From positions 7,585 to 16,944 of the forward strand of contig DNSU01000053.1 of the NCBI GenBank assembly GCA_003499585.1: a stretch of 9,360 bases of DNA. Direction: 5' to 3'. A program made the position numbers and the translations under genes. Position 1 is the stretch's first letter. Each line of letters starts with the position of its first letter. Below, piece after piece: positions 1-6,898 of the stretch. The DNA comes from Cyanobacteria bacterium UBA9579 (GTDB lineage: Bacteria; Cyanobacteriota; Vampirovibrionia; Gastranaerophilales; UBA9579). The notes under the pieces were generated by a model. It saw only the letters and a list, made by a program, of their open reading frames with translations, had not been told where the DNA came from and did no database searches.

Positions 1-1171
1 CCACAACCCTTCCTGCTTGATTTGATTCCACAACGTTTTTAGCAGCCTGCAAAGTTACCTGAACTTCTGTCGGATGATGAGCGTAGTCATCTATGATTTT
101 TCCGCCATTTACAGTGCCTAAAATCTGGAATCTTCTTTTCATGCCGGTAAATCTAGCCAATGAACAAGCGATTTTTTCAAATTCAACTCCACATTCAACA
201 GCAGCAGCAATAGTTGAAAGGGCGTTAGAGACATTATGAATACCGGGAATATTTAAATTCAGCTCCCCAATAAACTTATTATCTTTAAATACCTGCGCCT
301 TTGTATTTAACCCTTTGGTAGATATTTCTTTAACAGTATAAGCAGCCTGATTAAAAAGCTCATTATCAGGATCAATGCTGTATAATATGATTCCTGAATG
401 GCTTATTCTACGCAATAATTCTCTGTTACCCGCACAATCAGCATTAATTATAACTTTGCTCTCAGGCTTAAGTTTATTAATATAATTTTCGAAAGTTGTA
501 AATATCTGCTCAAGTCCACCCTGATAATGATCGGGATGATCGAATTCCAGATTTGTTATTATGCTGATATCAGGAGAGTATGCTTCTATTGTTCCGTCGC
601 TTTCATCAAGCTCAGCGATGAAATATTTTCCTGTACCTATTTTAGAGTTGGTCTTAAGATACGGCATTTGCCCGCCAACAGCAAAAGACGGGTCCAATCC
701 TGCATCTTCAAATATCAATGAAGCCATGCCAGAAGTAGTTGTTTTTCCGTGAGTGCCGGCAAATCCTATGGATATGCAGGGTTCAGTGCGGCCTAAACCA
801 CTCATTATTGCTTCTAAAACCTGTGATCTATGGATTATAGGAATATTTCTCTTTCTAGCTTCTATGATTTCAGAATTTGATTCTTTTATTGCAGTGCTTA
901 CAACAATAACAGATGCATTATCTATATTTTTAGCTTTATGTCCTATAAAAACGGCTCCGTCATGACTAGAAATCCATTCTGTCAGGCGATTTTCTTTTAT
1001 GTCAGAGCCTGATGCTTTATAACCTAATTCAATCAAGAATTTGGCAAGACCGCTCATGCCAATCCCACCAATCCCGATGAAATGAATTGTTTTTTCGCTA
1101 TTTTTATCTAGTTCTTTGAGGTTAATATTTTTATCAACAATTAACTTATTATTTTCCATTTTTTCGCTCAT
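1..1171 (-). CDS. murC: UDP-N-acetylmuramate--L-alanine ligase MurC, C-terminal part cut by window edge
   Basis: Cytoplasmic ATP-dependent ligase that adds L-alanine to UDP-N-acetylmuramic acid, the first amino-acid step of peptidoglycan precursor synthesis. The frame is open for 390 residues and runs off the left edge. Family members are usually about 450-480 residues, so most of the C-terminal domain is present but its end is missing. Visible motifs in order: the N-terminal dinucleotide-like loop GIGGIGMSG (33-41), the Mur ligase ATP loop GTHGKTTT (139-146), the central-domain motif LEFDHPDHYQ (208-217) and the C-terminal-domain signature DDYAHHPTEV (361-370). ATG at 1171 is chosen as start; an in-frame ATG at 1159 (M5) is an alternative, and neither has a strong Shine-Dalgarno sequence. 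In cyanobacteria murB often follows murC, and it would lie beyond the left edge. The identity is secure because the motif set separates MurC from MurD, MurE and MurF. Confidence 0.96.
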   Translation of the reverse strand, partial: MSEKMENNKLIVDKNINLKELDKNSEKTIHFIGIGGIGMSGLAKFLIELGYKASGSDIKENRLTEWISSHDGAVFIGHKAKNIDNASVIVVSTAIKESNSEIIEARKRNIPIIHRSQVLEAIMSGLGRTEPCISIGFAGTHGKTTTSGMASLIFEDAGLDPSFAVGGQMPYLKTNSKIGTGKYFIAELDESDGTIEAYSPDISIITNLEFDHPDHYQGGLEQIFTTFENYINKLKPESKVIINADCAGNRELLRRISHSGIILYSIDPDNELFNQAAYTVKEISTKGLNTKAQVFKDNKFIGELNLNIPGIHNVSNALSTIAAAVECGVEFEKIACSLARFTGMKRRFQILGTVNGGKIIDDYAHHPTEVQVTLQAAKNVVESNQAGRVV

Positions 1172-1314
1172 TCAAATACTAATTTGATTTTTCGCTGTCC
1201 CATTTAACATAATTATAATATCTCTATAATTTTATACCACCATAAATTTGATAATTTTGGCAATTTACAAAGATAATTTAGATGATAGAATGATATAGCT
1301 AGATTTCAAGTAAA

Positions 1315-1334
1315 TACGATATTAATCTATCGTA
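1315..1334. repeat. Perfect 7-bp inverted repeat (small hairpin)
   Basis: TACGATA (1315-1321) and TATCGTA (1328-1334) are perfect reverse complements around the 6-base loop TTAATC. It lies only 16 bases from the larger structured element at 1351-1418. It could be an operator-like dyad or a short RNA hairpin; it has no T-tract typical of a terminator. Confidence 0.55.
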
Positions 1335-1350
1335 GAAACTAACTAAAATA

Positions 1351-1418
1351 TGGTGATACCAAGTAAAGGCACATTCGTACAACTCGCAAGCTCGTCTACG
1401 ACTGCAGCCATATCACCA
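1351..1418. repeat. Compact G+C-richer palindromic element of unknown family
   Basis: The outer arms TGGTGATA (1351-1358) and TATCACCA (1411-1418) pair perfectly over 8 bp. Inside, GGC (1368-1370) can pair with GCC (1407-1409), and TCGTA (1375-1379) with TACGA (1397-1401), leaving a 17-base terminal loop. About half of its bases are G or C, clearly more than the AT-rich flanks. Nested pairing plus a shift in composition suggests either a dispersed palindromic repeat or a structured RNA. No second copy is present in this window. It is not a tRNA: there is no T-loop or anticodon arm geometry. Confidence 0.5.
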
Positions 1419-1510
1419 AACTCAAGTAATCGACTATAGTATTATTAAAAAATATTAAGGTACTAGCAAATTTTTATTTTTTTTGGTTTTATAGTCATGT
1501 AAATAACTAC

Positions 1511-1517
1511 AAGGTGA
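1511..1517 (+). promoter_or_regulatory. Ribosome binding site of the 1524 gene
   Basis: AAGGTGA lies 6 bases before the ATG at 1524, an ordinary Shine-Dalgarno placement that supports this start. Confidence 0.7.
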
Positions 1518-1523
1518 TAAATC

Positions 1524-2018
1524 ATGGATATAAGGTTTACATCTGCACAATTAAATCCTATGGTAGCATCAGCTCTAGAAAAGAAGGCAGCCAGTGTTTC
1601 TACAGCTCCTTCAGTTGCTCCAGCTAAGGATCAAGTGCAACTTTCACATAAGGAACAAAAAAGCCCTAAAGTAGGATTTGTACAAAGAATAAAAAATCTT
1701 ATTGCAGGCGTTAAAAAAGCTTATGTAGTAACGACACAATATACAAAAGCTTTAGTTAATGGCACAGTAAAAGGTGCTATTATTGGTAGCGGTGTATATG
1801 GAACTCTAAAAGCTGTTGATTTCATGAAGAATTATAAGCAAGAAACAGTTAAACATATACCTAAACAAGTTGTTATAGGAGCAGCAGCTGTAGCTGGACT
1901 CACCAAGCTAGGTTTTACCCTCTTCAAATCCAGCCTTGATGTTAATGAAGCAAAATCAAAGATAGAACACAGATGGCAGCACGATCCACATGATGAAGAT
2001 CAAACACAAATATTATAA
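1524..2018 (+). CDS. Small lineage-type protein with two glycine/alanine-rich hydrophobic segments, unknown function
   Basis: This 164-residue protein is not recognised as a named family. It opens with a short aromatic motif (MDIRFTSAQL), followed by a low-complexity A/S/K/P-rich stretch to about residue 50. A basic segment follows (about 51-75), and then two weakly hydrophobic, small-residue-rich segments at about 79-98 and 115-134, which could insert in or lie on a membrane. The tail is charged and has histidines near 149-156. There is no cleavable signal peptide. The start is fixed by AAGGTGA 6 bases upstream, and a strong hairpin terminator follows 5 bases after the stop, so it is probably transcribed alone. 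Composition and layout resemble other small proteins in this window (2097-2465 and 8635-9084), which suggests a lineage-specific class. Glycine-zipper-like segments are a possibility, but no function is claimed. Confidence 0.8.
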   Translation: MDIRFTSAQLNPMVASALEKKAASVSTAPSVAPAKDQVQLSHKEQKSPKVGFVQRIKNLIAGVKKAYVVTTQYTKALVNGTVKGAIIGSGVYGTLKAVDFMKNYKQETVKHIPKQVVIGAAAVAGLTKLGFTLFKSSLDVNEAKSKIEHRWQHDPHDEDQTQIL

Positions 2019-2023
2019 ATAAG

Positions 2024-2062
2024 ATAAAGAAATAACCGGGAAAAACCCGGTTATTTCTTTAT
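2024..2062. terminator. Bidirectional hairpin terminator
   Basis: A perfect 17-bp stem: the left arm 2024-2040 ends in CCGGG, the loop is AAAAA (2041-2045) and the right arm 2046-2062 begins CCCGG. The G+C core sits at the loop end, and the outer part of the stem supplies A-rich and T-rich tracts on both strands. It stands between two converging genes (1524-2018 plus, 2097-2465 minus), so it can serve both. Confidence 0.88.
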
Positions 2063-2096
2063 GAACAAAATTTCTTAGATTAAAAAATTAATACTA

Positions 2097-2465
2097 TCAG
2101 GCCGAAAAAAAGCTGTTATTTTGATAGAAGTTTTTCAATTTATCAATACCTGCTTGGATTTTTTCGTTTTGCCATCTTTCAAGAGCAGCTGATTTTCTTC
2201 CTATAGGTAATTCGTGACCTTTAATTTTAAAATTAAAATGATTAGCGACGAATTTATTTAGTTTTTCAGCTTTTTGAGGGCTAACTCTTCTAAGTATAGC
2301 AGCTGTAGCAAGAAATAATGTCATCTCAGGAATGCCGCCATCTGCAGCACATCCAAAAGATACGTGTGGAGATGTTTTTGTGTATCCTGATACAGGATTT
2401 AATGATTTTTTTTGTGCATTTGTTGGATTTACAACCTGAAATCCAGATGTTTTGTTAATTAACAT
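2097..2465 (-). CDS. Small lineage-type protein with HVSFG motif, unknown function
   Basis: From the ATG at 2465 the protein is 122 residues. An in-frame ATG at 2501 would add 12 residues, but GAGGGA at 2476-2471, 5 bases before the 2465 ATG, marks the likely true start. The N-terminal third (1-33) is rich in N, S, T and K and looks disordered. It is followed by HVSFG (34-38), a short hydrophobic alanine-rich stretch (about 49-58) and a basic, helix-prone C-terminal half ending FYQNNSFFSA. No enzyme motif or signal peptide is seen. The stop is 34 bases from the shared terminator at 2024-2062. It lies on the same strand downstream of tatD, but the 127-base gap makes its own promoter likely. 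The HVSFG motif after a disordered leader recalls many small proteins I associate with Gastranaerophilales; that link is inference. Confidence 0.75.
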   Translation of the reverse strand: MLINKTSGFQVVNPTNAQKKSLNPVSGYTKTSPHVSFGCAADGGIPEMTLFLATAAILRRVSPQKAEKLNKFVANHFNFKIKGHELPIGRKSAALERWQNEKIQAGIDKLKNFYQNNSFFSA

Positions 2466-2470
2466 TAGCT

Positions 2471-2476
2471 TCCCTC
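2471..2476 (-). promoter_or_regulatory. Ribosome binding site deciding the 2465 start
   Basis: On the minus strand GAGGGA ends 5 bases before the ATG at 2465. No comparable motif precedes the upstream in-frame ATG at 2501, so the shorter protein is preferred. Confidence 0.65.
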
Positions 2477-2592
2477 GAACAAGATAAAAAACTATGTTCA
2501 TATAAAAACAAGTAAAGCCAGTTTTTGAACAAAAAGAGGCTAAAATCAGCTAAATAGTTACTTAATTTAACAAACTTATTTTTCAATGGGTA

Positions 2593-3372
2593 TTAGATAT
2601 TAAAAAGCTTTTGTGCATTCTGTGTTGTAGTGTTAGCGACTTCTTTCAGGGATATATTTTTAATTATTGCAATTTCTTGTGCTACAAGCTGCATCTTTGC
2701 AGGTTCATTTCTGTCCCCCCTGTATGGGTGAGGGGTTAAAAACGGAGAATCCGTTTCAAGAAGCAGTTTTTCTAATGGAACAGCTTTAGCTACTTCTTTT
2801 GGTTTTTTGGCATTTTTAAATGTTACAGGACCGCCAATCGCAATATAAAATCCTGCTTTTATACATTCAAGAGCAAACTCCGCACTGCCTGAAAAACAAT
2901 GCATAACTCCACCAACTTCTTCCGCATTTGTTTCCTTTAGAATCTCCAGAGTATCAGCATGGGCATCTCTATTGTGCACTATTAAAGGTAGCTTTAACTC
3001 CTTTGCCAATCTTATATGTTCTTTAAAAACTTGCTGTTGCATATCAATATGAGTTTTATCCCAGTAATAATCAAGACCTGTCTCTCCAATAGCAACTATT
3101 TTAGGATGTTGAGCATATTTTTTAAGCTCAACATAAGAGTTTTCAGTCCAGTCTTTTACATCAGAAGGATGCTGGGCTACTGCTCCAGATAAATTATCAT
3201 ATTTATCAAGTAGTTCAATTATTCTTGAAGTGTCTTTTATTGTTACACCGGGAATAATGATTTTTTCAATGCCAACTAATCTGGCATTTTCAAGAACTTG
3301 ATCCAGATCATCCTGATAAGAATCAAAATCCATATGAGCATGAGTATCTATAAGTTTATAATTATCAGTCAT
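2593..3372 (-). CDS. tatD: TatD-family metal-dependent hydrolase/DNase
   Basis: This 259-residue protein is full length for the TatD/YcfH family, cytoplasmic TIM-barrel hydrolases with two divalent metals that act as DNases in the members studied. The metal and active-site residues are all visible: DTHAH (H11, H13), GETGLDYY (E97), VHNRD (H133), HCFSG (H158) and ETDSPFLTPHPYRG (D208). The last motif is also the family's C-terminal signature. ATG at 3372 is preceded by AAGG with short spacing. The gene starts 21 bases after the metG stop on the same strand, an order (metG then tatD) common in several bacterial phyla, so they are very probably co-transcribed from the metG promoter. The exact biological substrate cannot be read from sequence; assignment to the family is secure. 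Confidence 0.95.
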   Translation of the reverse strand: MTDNYKLIDTHAHMDFDSYQDDLDQVLENARLVGIEKIIIPGVTIKDTSRIIELLDKYDNLSGAVAQHPSDVKDWTENSYVELKKYAQHPKIVAIGETGLDYYWDKTHIDMQQQVFKEHIRLAKELKLPLIVHNRDAHADTLEILKETNAEEVGGVMHCFSGSAEFALECIKAGFYIAIGGPVTFKNAKKPKEVAKAVPLEKLLLETDSPFLTPHPYRGDRNEPAKMQLVAQEIAIIKNISLKEVANTTTQNAQKLFNI

Positions 3373-3393
3373 AATTGCCTTATATAAATATAT

Positions 3394-4968
3394 TTACTTT
3401 TTCTTCTCAGCTCCGGCAAGCTCAGAGTCAAGTCTTAAAAACACAGGTTTTACTGAATCTTTTGTTGCTACTTTTCCTGATTGCAGCCCACCCCATTTAA
3501 TATCAGAAAGATTTCTATCAGCAACATGACCTTCTAGAGATAATTGCTGCCATATATCTTCTGAAATATTAGGGATATAAGGATAGAGCAGAATACTTGC
3601 CTGTCTTAAGGTTTCAAGTACGTTATATAGCACCTGCGCACATTCTGGCATGCCTTCAGGTGTTTTGGCTAGAGCCCATGGTGCTTTTTCATTTACGTAT
3701 TTGTTAGTTTTGTCTATCAGGTCAAATACAGTTTCTGCCGCTTCTGAAATGGCATATTTATTAAATTTTTCTATAACTGTTTGTTTGGTTGCATCGCATA
3801 GTTGAGCTAATTCGTTATTCTCATAACCTGTTAGAGCCTCAGTGATGATATAACCGTCAAAATATTTGACAAGCATACTCAAAGATCTATTTAACAGATT
3901 TCCAAGGTTGTTTGCCAGATCGGCATTAACTTTATTTTTAAAGTCTTCATCACTATAATTGCCATCTTTTCCGAATGGTGCTGTTGTCATAAGAAAATAT
4001 CTAAGTGCATCGCCGTTTGGTAATTCATATTCAAGCAGGATATCAGCAGGACTAATAACATTACCTAATGATTTACTCATTTTAGTTTCATCAACAGTTA
4101 TCCAGCCATGAGCATAAACAGTCTTCGGTAAAGGCAGTTCCATTGCCATTAAAATTGCTATCCAGTATATAGAGTGGAATTTAAGAATGTCTTTGCCGAT
4201 CATATGATTATCAGCAGGCCAAAATTCATTATATAACTGCTCATTAGTTAGATATCCTATGCCTGTCAGATAATTTGATAATGCATCAATCCATACATAT
4301 ATCACCTGAGAATCATCATCAGGAACAGGAATTCCCCAGCTTACAGAAGTTCTGGCTCGTGAAACACTGATATCCTCAGTATTCTCCAACTGGTTTAAAA
4401 CTTCATTAACTCTAAATTCAGGCATTAAAAACTCAGGATTATTTTTGACGTGTTCTTTTATTCTGTCTTTGTATTTTGATAATTTAAAGAAGTAGTTTTC
4501 TTCCTGTACTTCTTGAGGTTTAGTTTGATGATCAGGACATAACCCGTCTTCTGTCAAATCTCTTGGTGATACAAAGCATTCACAACCGGTACAGTATAAT
4601 CCTGTATAAGATGCTTTATATATATCGCCTTTATCTAGAAGGGTTTTAAAAATATGTTGGACGACTTTTTTATGATTTTCTTCTGTAGTACGGATAAATC
4701 TGTCATAAGAAACATCCAGTAATTTCCACGCATCTTGAAACTTGACAGCAATTGAATCACAAAACTCCTGAGGAGTCATTCCTTTATCCGCAGCAGTTCT
4801 TTCAATTTTAATACCGTGTTCATCAGTGCCTGTTAAGAAGAAAACATTAACATCTCTTTGCCTGAAATGTCTTGCTATAACGTCTGCTGCTATTTTTTCA
4901 TAGGCATGCCCGATATGTGGGGGTGCATTTACATAATCTATAGCTGTGGTAATATAAAATTTGTCCAT
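3394..4968 (-). CDS. metG: Methionyl-tRNA synthetase, short form without C-terminal tRNA-binding domain
   Basis: This 524-residue class I aminoacyl-tRNA synthetase charges tRNA-Met with methionine in the cytoplasm. Visible motifs are PPHIGH (16-21; HIGH signature 18-21), a single metal knuckle with C126, C129, C144 and H147, and KMSKS (296-300). The Cys3-His knuckle matches the single-zinc type known from Thermus. The protein ends soon after the helical anticodon-binding domain. The OB-fold (Trbp111-like) extension found in longer enzymes of about 620-680 residues is absent, as in many cyanobacterial MetG proteins. ATG at 4968 has AAGGG a few bases upstream. The gene heads a probable operon with tatD. 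An extended -10 box at 5051-5043 is a good promoter candidate. Confidence 0.97.
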   Translation of the reverse strand: MDKFYITTAIDYVNAPPHIGHAYEKIAADVIARHFRQRDVNVFFLTGTDEHGIKIERTAADKGMTPQEFCDSIAVKFQDAWKLLDVSYDRFIRTTEENHKKVVQHIFKTLLDKGDIYKASYTGLYCTGCECFVSPRDLTEDGLCPDHQTKPQEVQEENYFFKLSKYKDRIKEHVKNNPEFLMPEFRVNEVLNQLENTEDISVSRARTSVSWGIPVPDDDSQVIYVWIDALSNYLTGIGYLTNEQLYNEFWPADNHMIGKDILKFHSIYWIAILMAMELPLPKTVYAHGWITVDETKMSKSLGNVISPADILLEYELPNGDALRYFLMTTAPFGKDGNYSDEDFKNKVNADLANNLGNLLNRSLSMLVKYFDGYIITEALTGYENNELAQLCDATKQTVIEKFNKYAISEAAETVFDLIDKTNKYVNEKAPWALAKTPEGMPECAQVLYNVLETLRQASILLYPYIPNISEDIWQQLSLEGHVADRNLSDIKWGGLQSGKVATKDSVKPVFLRLDSELAGAEKKK

Positions 4969-5007
4969 AAAATTGCCCTTTTTCCTACACGCATCTAAAA
5001 TATTTTT

Positions 5008-5018
5008 TGATATATACT
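5008..5018 (+). promoter_or_regulatory. Candidate extended -10 promoter for rph
   Basis: TTGATATATACT contains TG-N followed by a TATATA/TATACT box, reading toward rph about 160 bases downstream. The following bases (ACTAGT then T-rich and AAAAAG) closely match the promoter region of metY at 7309 onward. No good -35 hexamer is seen. If it is used, the transcript would carry the GTAG palindrome at 5069-5127 in its leader. Confidence 0.4.
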
Positions 5019-5042
5019 AGTTTAAAAAGCTGAATCCAGTTT

Positions 5043-5051
5043 ATTATAGCA
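5043..5051 (-). promoter_or_regulatory. Candidate extended -10 promoter for metG-tatD
   Basis: On the minus strand the bases read TGCTATAAT, a consensus TATAAT with the TG-N extension. Transcription would start near 5036, giving a leader of about 70 bases before metG. No consensus -35 is visible at 16-18 bases, which an extended -10 can tolerate. The leader is too short for a T-box. Confidence 0.5.
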
Positions 5052-5068
5052 AAAACATAATTTTTGAC

Positions 5069-5127
5069 GTAGGGTGGGCATCTGATATGAACGTTACTTT
5101 TATCAATTATTAAACTACTTGCCCACC
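5069..5127. repeat. REP-like GTAG palindrome with long loop, between metG and rph
   Basis: GTAG (5069-5072) is followed directly by GGTGGGCA (5073-5080), which pairs perfectly with TGCCCACC (5120-5127). The foot and the first seven stem bases are the same as in the REPs around the RAYT gene at 6323-6922, whose right copy has the stem GGTGGGAT. The last two stem positions differ but are compensated on both arms, so pairing is preserved. The 39-base loop is far longer than the 4-base loop of the other copies, suggesting either an insertion into a REP or two half-sites. It lies within the divergent promoter region and would be transcribed in the rph leader. Confidence 0.6.
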
Positions 5128-5178
5128 AGCAATAAACAAAGCAAAGAATAGTTTTTATATAAAGGGAAAGGAACAAAA

Positions 5179-5898
5179 ATGGCAGCCAGAAGAGATAACA
5201 GAAAAACCGATGAATTAAGACAGATCAAGTTTACAAGAGAGTTCACAAAATATGCAGATGGCTCTGTGCTGGTTGAATTTGGTGATACAAAAGTAATTAC
5301 TACGGCAATTATAGAAGATAGAGTTCCTCGTTTCCTTGTAGACTCAGGCAAAGGCTGGTTAACAGCTGAATATTCTTTACTGCCGGGATCAGCAAACTCA
5401 AGGATAACCAGAGACAGAGGCTCAGTTCTATCTGGCAGAACTCAGGAAATTCAAAGACTAATAGGAAGAAGTCTTAGAGCTGCAGTTGATCTTTCGGGTA
5501 TCGGGGAAAGAACAATTACAATAGATGCTGATGTCATTCAGGCTGATGGTGGGACAAGGACAGCCAGTATATCTGGAGCTTATATAGCTTTATATGATGC
5601 TCTTCTTAAGCTAAAAAAAGCAGGAAAAATTAAAGAAATTCCCATAATAGATCAGGTTGCAGCAGTAAGTCTTGGGATAGTAAACGGAAAATTCCTACTT
5701 GATCTTGATTATAATGAGGATTCAAACGCTGATGTTGATGCAAACTTAGTTATGACAGCATCAGGCAAAATAATAGAATTCCAAACCACCAGTGAAAGAG
5801 AAGCTTTCAATAAAAACGAACTTGTTAAATTCGTAGAATTAGGTGAAAAAGGCATCAAAGAGATTATTACTCTTCAAAACCAAGCTCTAGAGTTATAG
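5179..5898 (+). CDS. rph: Ribonuclease PH
   Basis: This 239-residue phosphorolytic 3'-5' exoribonuclease trims tRNA 3' ends in the cytoplasm using phosphate as attacking group; family members form hexameric rings. The length is typical. Diagnostic segments are GWLTAEYSLLPGS (59-71), SGRTQEIQRLIGRSLRA (85-101) with R87 in the phosphate region, QADGGTRTASI (121-131), and the acidic cluster LDLDYNEDSNADVD (174-187) expected to hold the metal-binding aspartates. ATG at 5179 is preceded by an AAGGAAC Shine-Dalgarno sequence. It is divergent from metG and converges on the 5920-6219 gene across a 21-base gap without an obvious hairpin terminator. Some phyla fuse or pair rph with the NTP pyrophosphatase rdgB; no such partner follows here. 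Confidence 0.96.
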   Translation: MAARRDNRKTDELRQIKFTREFTKYADGSVLVEFGDTKVITTAIIEDRVPRFLVDSGKGWLTAEYSLLPGSANSRITRDRGSVLSGRTQEIQRLIGRSLRAAVDLSGIGERTITIDADVIQADGGTRTASISGAYIALYDALLKLKKAGKIKEIPIIDQVAAVSLGIVNGKFLLDLDYNEDSNADVDANLVMTASGKIIEFQTTSEREAFNKNELVKFVELGEKGIKEIITLQNQALEL

Positions 5899-5919
5899 AA
5901 TAGTAAAGAGATTCCTGCT

Positions 5920-6219
5920 TTATCTAATTTTCAATGTTTTAATTTTTTTCAAGAGGCTGCCTAATAAAGTTTGTGATATGGCAGGTTTTTTGAAATCCGC
6001 CATATCTTTTTCCAAGCCAGGATACATCTTTAAAGCTGTTTCTTTTAGGAATAACCCTCTACTCTCCCAGGCATTGGGAAAAGTTTTTAGAGTCCAGCTA
6101 GCTAATTCTTCTCTTAAGCTCATAGATTTTAGTTTAGCTCTAGTAGTTTGTGCTTTGTCAATTAACGCTTGCCCATCATTATACATTGATAATGCTGTAA
6201 GTCTTGTTATATCTGCCAT
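5920..6219 (-). CDS. Small basic helical protein, unknown function
   Basis: This 99-residue protein is not recognised. It starts MADITRLTALSMYNDGQ and looks entirely helical and soluble, with many K/R residues, tryptophans at 42 and 51 and a lysine-rich end (LLKKIKTLKIR). There is no signal peptide, membrane span or cysteine. The start is supported by AAAGGA about 8 bases before the ATG at 6219. The overlapping plus-strand frame at 5978-6256 is hydrophobic only because it reads this gene's complement. The gene stands alone on its strand, next to the RAYT element. A real gene is likely from its start signal and codon pattern, but no role can be inferred. Confidence 0.65.
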   Translation of the reverse strand: MADITRLTALSMYNDGQALIDKAQTTRAKLKSMSLREELASWTLKTFPNAWESRGLFLKETALKMYPGLEKDMADFKKPAISQTLLGSLLKKIKTLKIR

Positions 6220-6322
6220 TATATTTTTCCTTTCTGTATTTATTCATTTACTTTAAAAAGTATGAAAAATTTAAATTGCTATTTTTATAAAAAAAATTAA
6301 TAAAACTTTAAGTTATGTAACA

Positions 6323-6346
6323 GTAGGGTGGAATCCCGATCCCACC
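6323..6346 (+). repeat. Left REP of the RAYT unit
   Basis: The GTAG foot (6323-6326) is followed by the arm GGTGGAAT (6327-6334), loop CCCG (6335-6338) and arm ATCCCACC (6339-6346). Seven of eight stem positions pair; the exception is A6332 opposite C6341. A GTAG tetranucleotide 5' of an imperfect hairpin is the known recognition layout of TnpA-REP enzymes. Confidence 0.85.
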
Positions 6347-6363
6347 AAATATGGAATTATATT

Positions 6364-6897
6364 ATGCCAAATTATAAAAGAGCATTTGTAGAAAATTCAT
6401 ATATATTTCTGACATTAACGACATATAACCGAAAACCAATTTTAATAGAAAATATTGAAATTCTTAGAGAATCATTCAGACGTGCAAAAGAAACATATAA
6501 TTACCAAATCTATGCTTCCGTCATATTACCGGATCACATGCATTTGATTTTGCTGCCTGAAAATATAAAAGATTATCCTAAGATTATCTTTGCAGTTAAG
6601 TATCATTTTTCAAGAAATTTAGATATCCAGGCGAAGGATTTATCCCAAAGCAAAATCCAAAAGGGTGAAAAAGGAGTTTGGCAAAGAAGATATTACGAAC
6701 ACACAATCAGGAATGAAGAAAGTTTGCACAGACACCTTGATTACATTCATTATAATCCGGTAAAGCACAACCATATTAAGAGTGTAAAAGATTGGGAATA
6801 TTCATCTTTTCATAAATTTGTCAGACAGAACTATTATGATATTAATTGGGGTTGTTTCGAGGATATAAAGTCTATTCACGAATGGGAGCTTGATTAA
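6364..6897 (+). CDS. REP-associated tyrosine transposase (RAYT, Y1/HUH transposase family)
   Basis: This 177-residue protein belongs to the Y1_Tnp (IS200-like) superfamily, RAYT branch. These enzymes cut and join single-stranded REP DNA at the GTAG foot and are thought to spread REPs rather than to move as ordinary insertion sequences. The HUH pair is H58-M59-H60 within LPDHMHLI. The likely nucleophile is Y127 within DYIHYNPVK, a RAYT signature, and the WQRRYYEHTIR segment (106-116) before it is typical of the branch. Length is normal and the frame intact, so it may be active. ATG at 6364 is preferred; the frame extends upstream to a GTG inside the left REP hairpin, which is an unlikely start. 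The Shine-Dalgarno sequence is weak (GGA 8 bases upstream), suggesting low expression. The flanking inverted REPs confirm the assignment. Confidence 0.93.
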   Translation: MPNYKRAFVENSYIFLTLTTYNRKPILIENIEILRESFRRAKETYNYQIYASVILPDHMHLILLPENIKDYPKIIFAVKYHFSRNLDIQAKDLSQSKIQKGEKGVWQRRYYEHTIRNEESLHRHLDYIHYNPVKHNHIKSVKDWEYSSFHKFVRQNYYDINWGCFEDIKSIHEWELD

Positions 6898-6898
6898 C

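Larger units (their letters stand above)
1172..1523. other. Non-coding region between divergent murC and the 1524 gene
   Basis: This 352-base stretch has no convincing gene on either strand. It must hold the promoters of murC (minus) and of the small gene at 1524 (plus). A TATAAT on the minus strand at 1217-1212 and a TATAGT on the plus strand at 1490-1495 are candidate -10 boxes, but I see no convincing -35 partner for either. Two hairpins (1315-1334 and 1351-1418) lie in the middle. The word CAAGTAA occurs three times, at 1307-1313, 1360-1366 and 1423-1429. The part next to the plus-strand gene is a T-rich tract. Confidence 0.6.

Noticed and set aside
527..965. Three plus-strand frames (527-721, 561-752, 753-965)
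   Set aside because: All lie antisense to murC, whose minus-strand frame shows every Mur ligase motif; they have no ribosome binding sites.
1051..1080. REP-like CCCACC/GGTGGGAT match inside murC
   Set aside because: It simply encodes the conserved GIGGIG loop, lacks the GTAG foot and has no pairing arm.
1343..1441. A 32-codon minus-strand open frame through the hairpin element
   Set aside because: Its only ATG lies inside the hairpin, there is no ribosome binding site, and the nested palindrome explains the sequence better.
4985..5351. Minus-strand frames in the metG-rph gap and overlapping rph
   Set aside because: They run across promoters and the palindrome, or antisense to rph, with no start signals or protein-like composition.
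5978..6256. Hydrophobic plus-strand frame opposite the 99-residue gene
   Set aside because: It has no ribosome binding site, while the minus-strand frame has AAAGGA well placed before its ATG.
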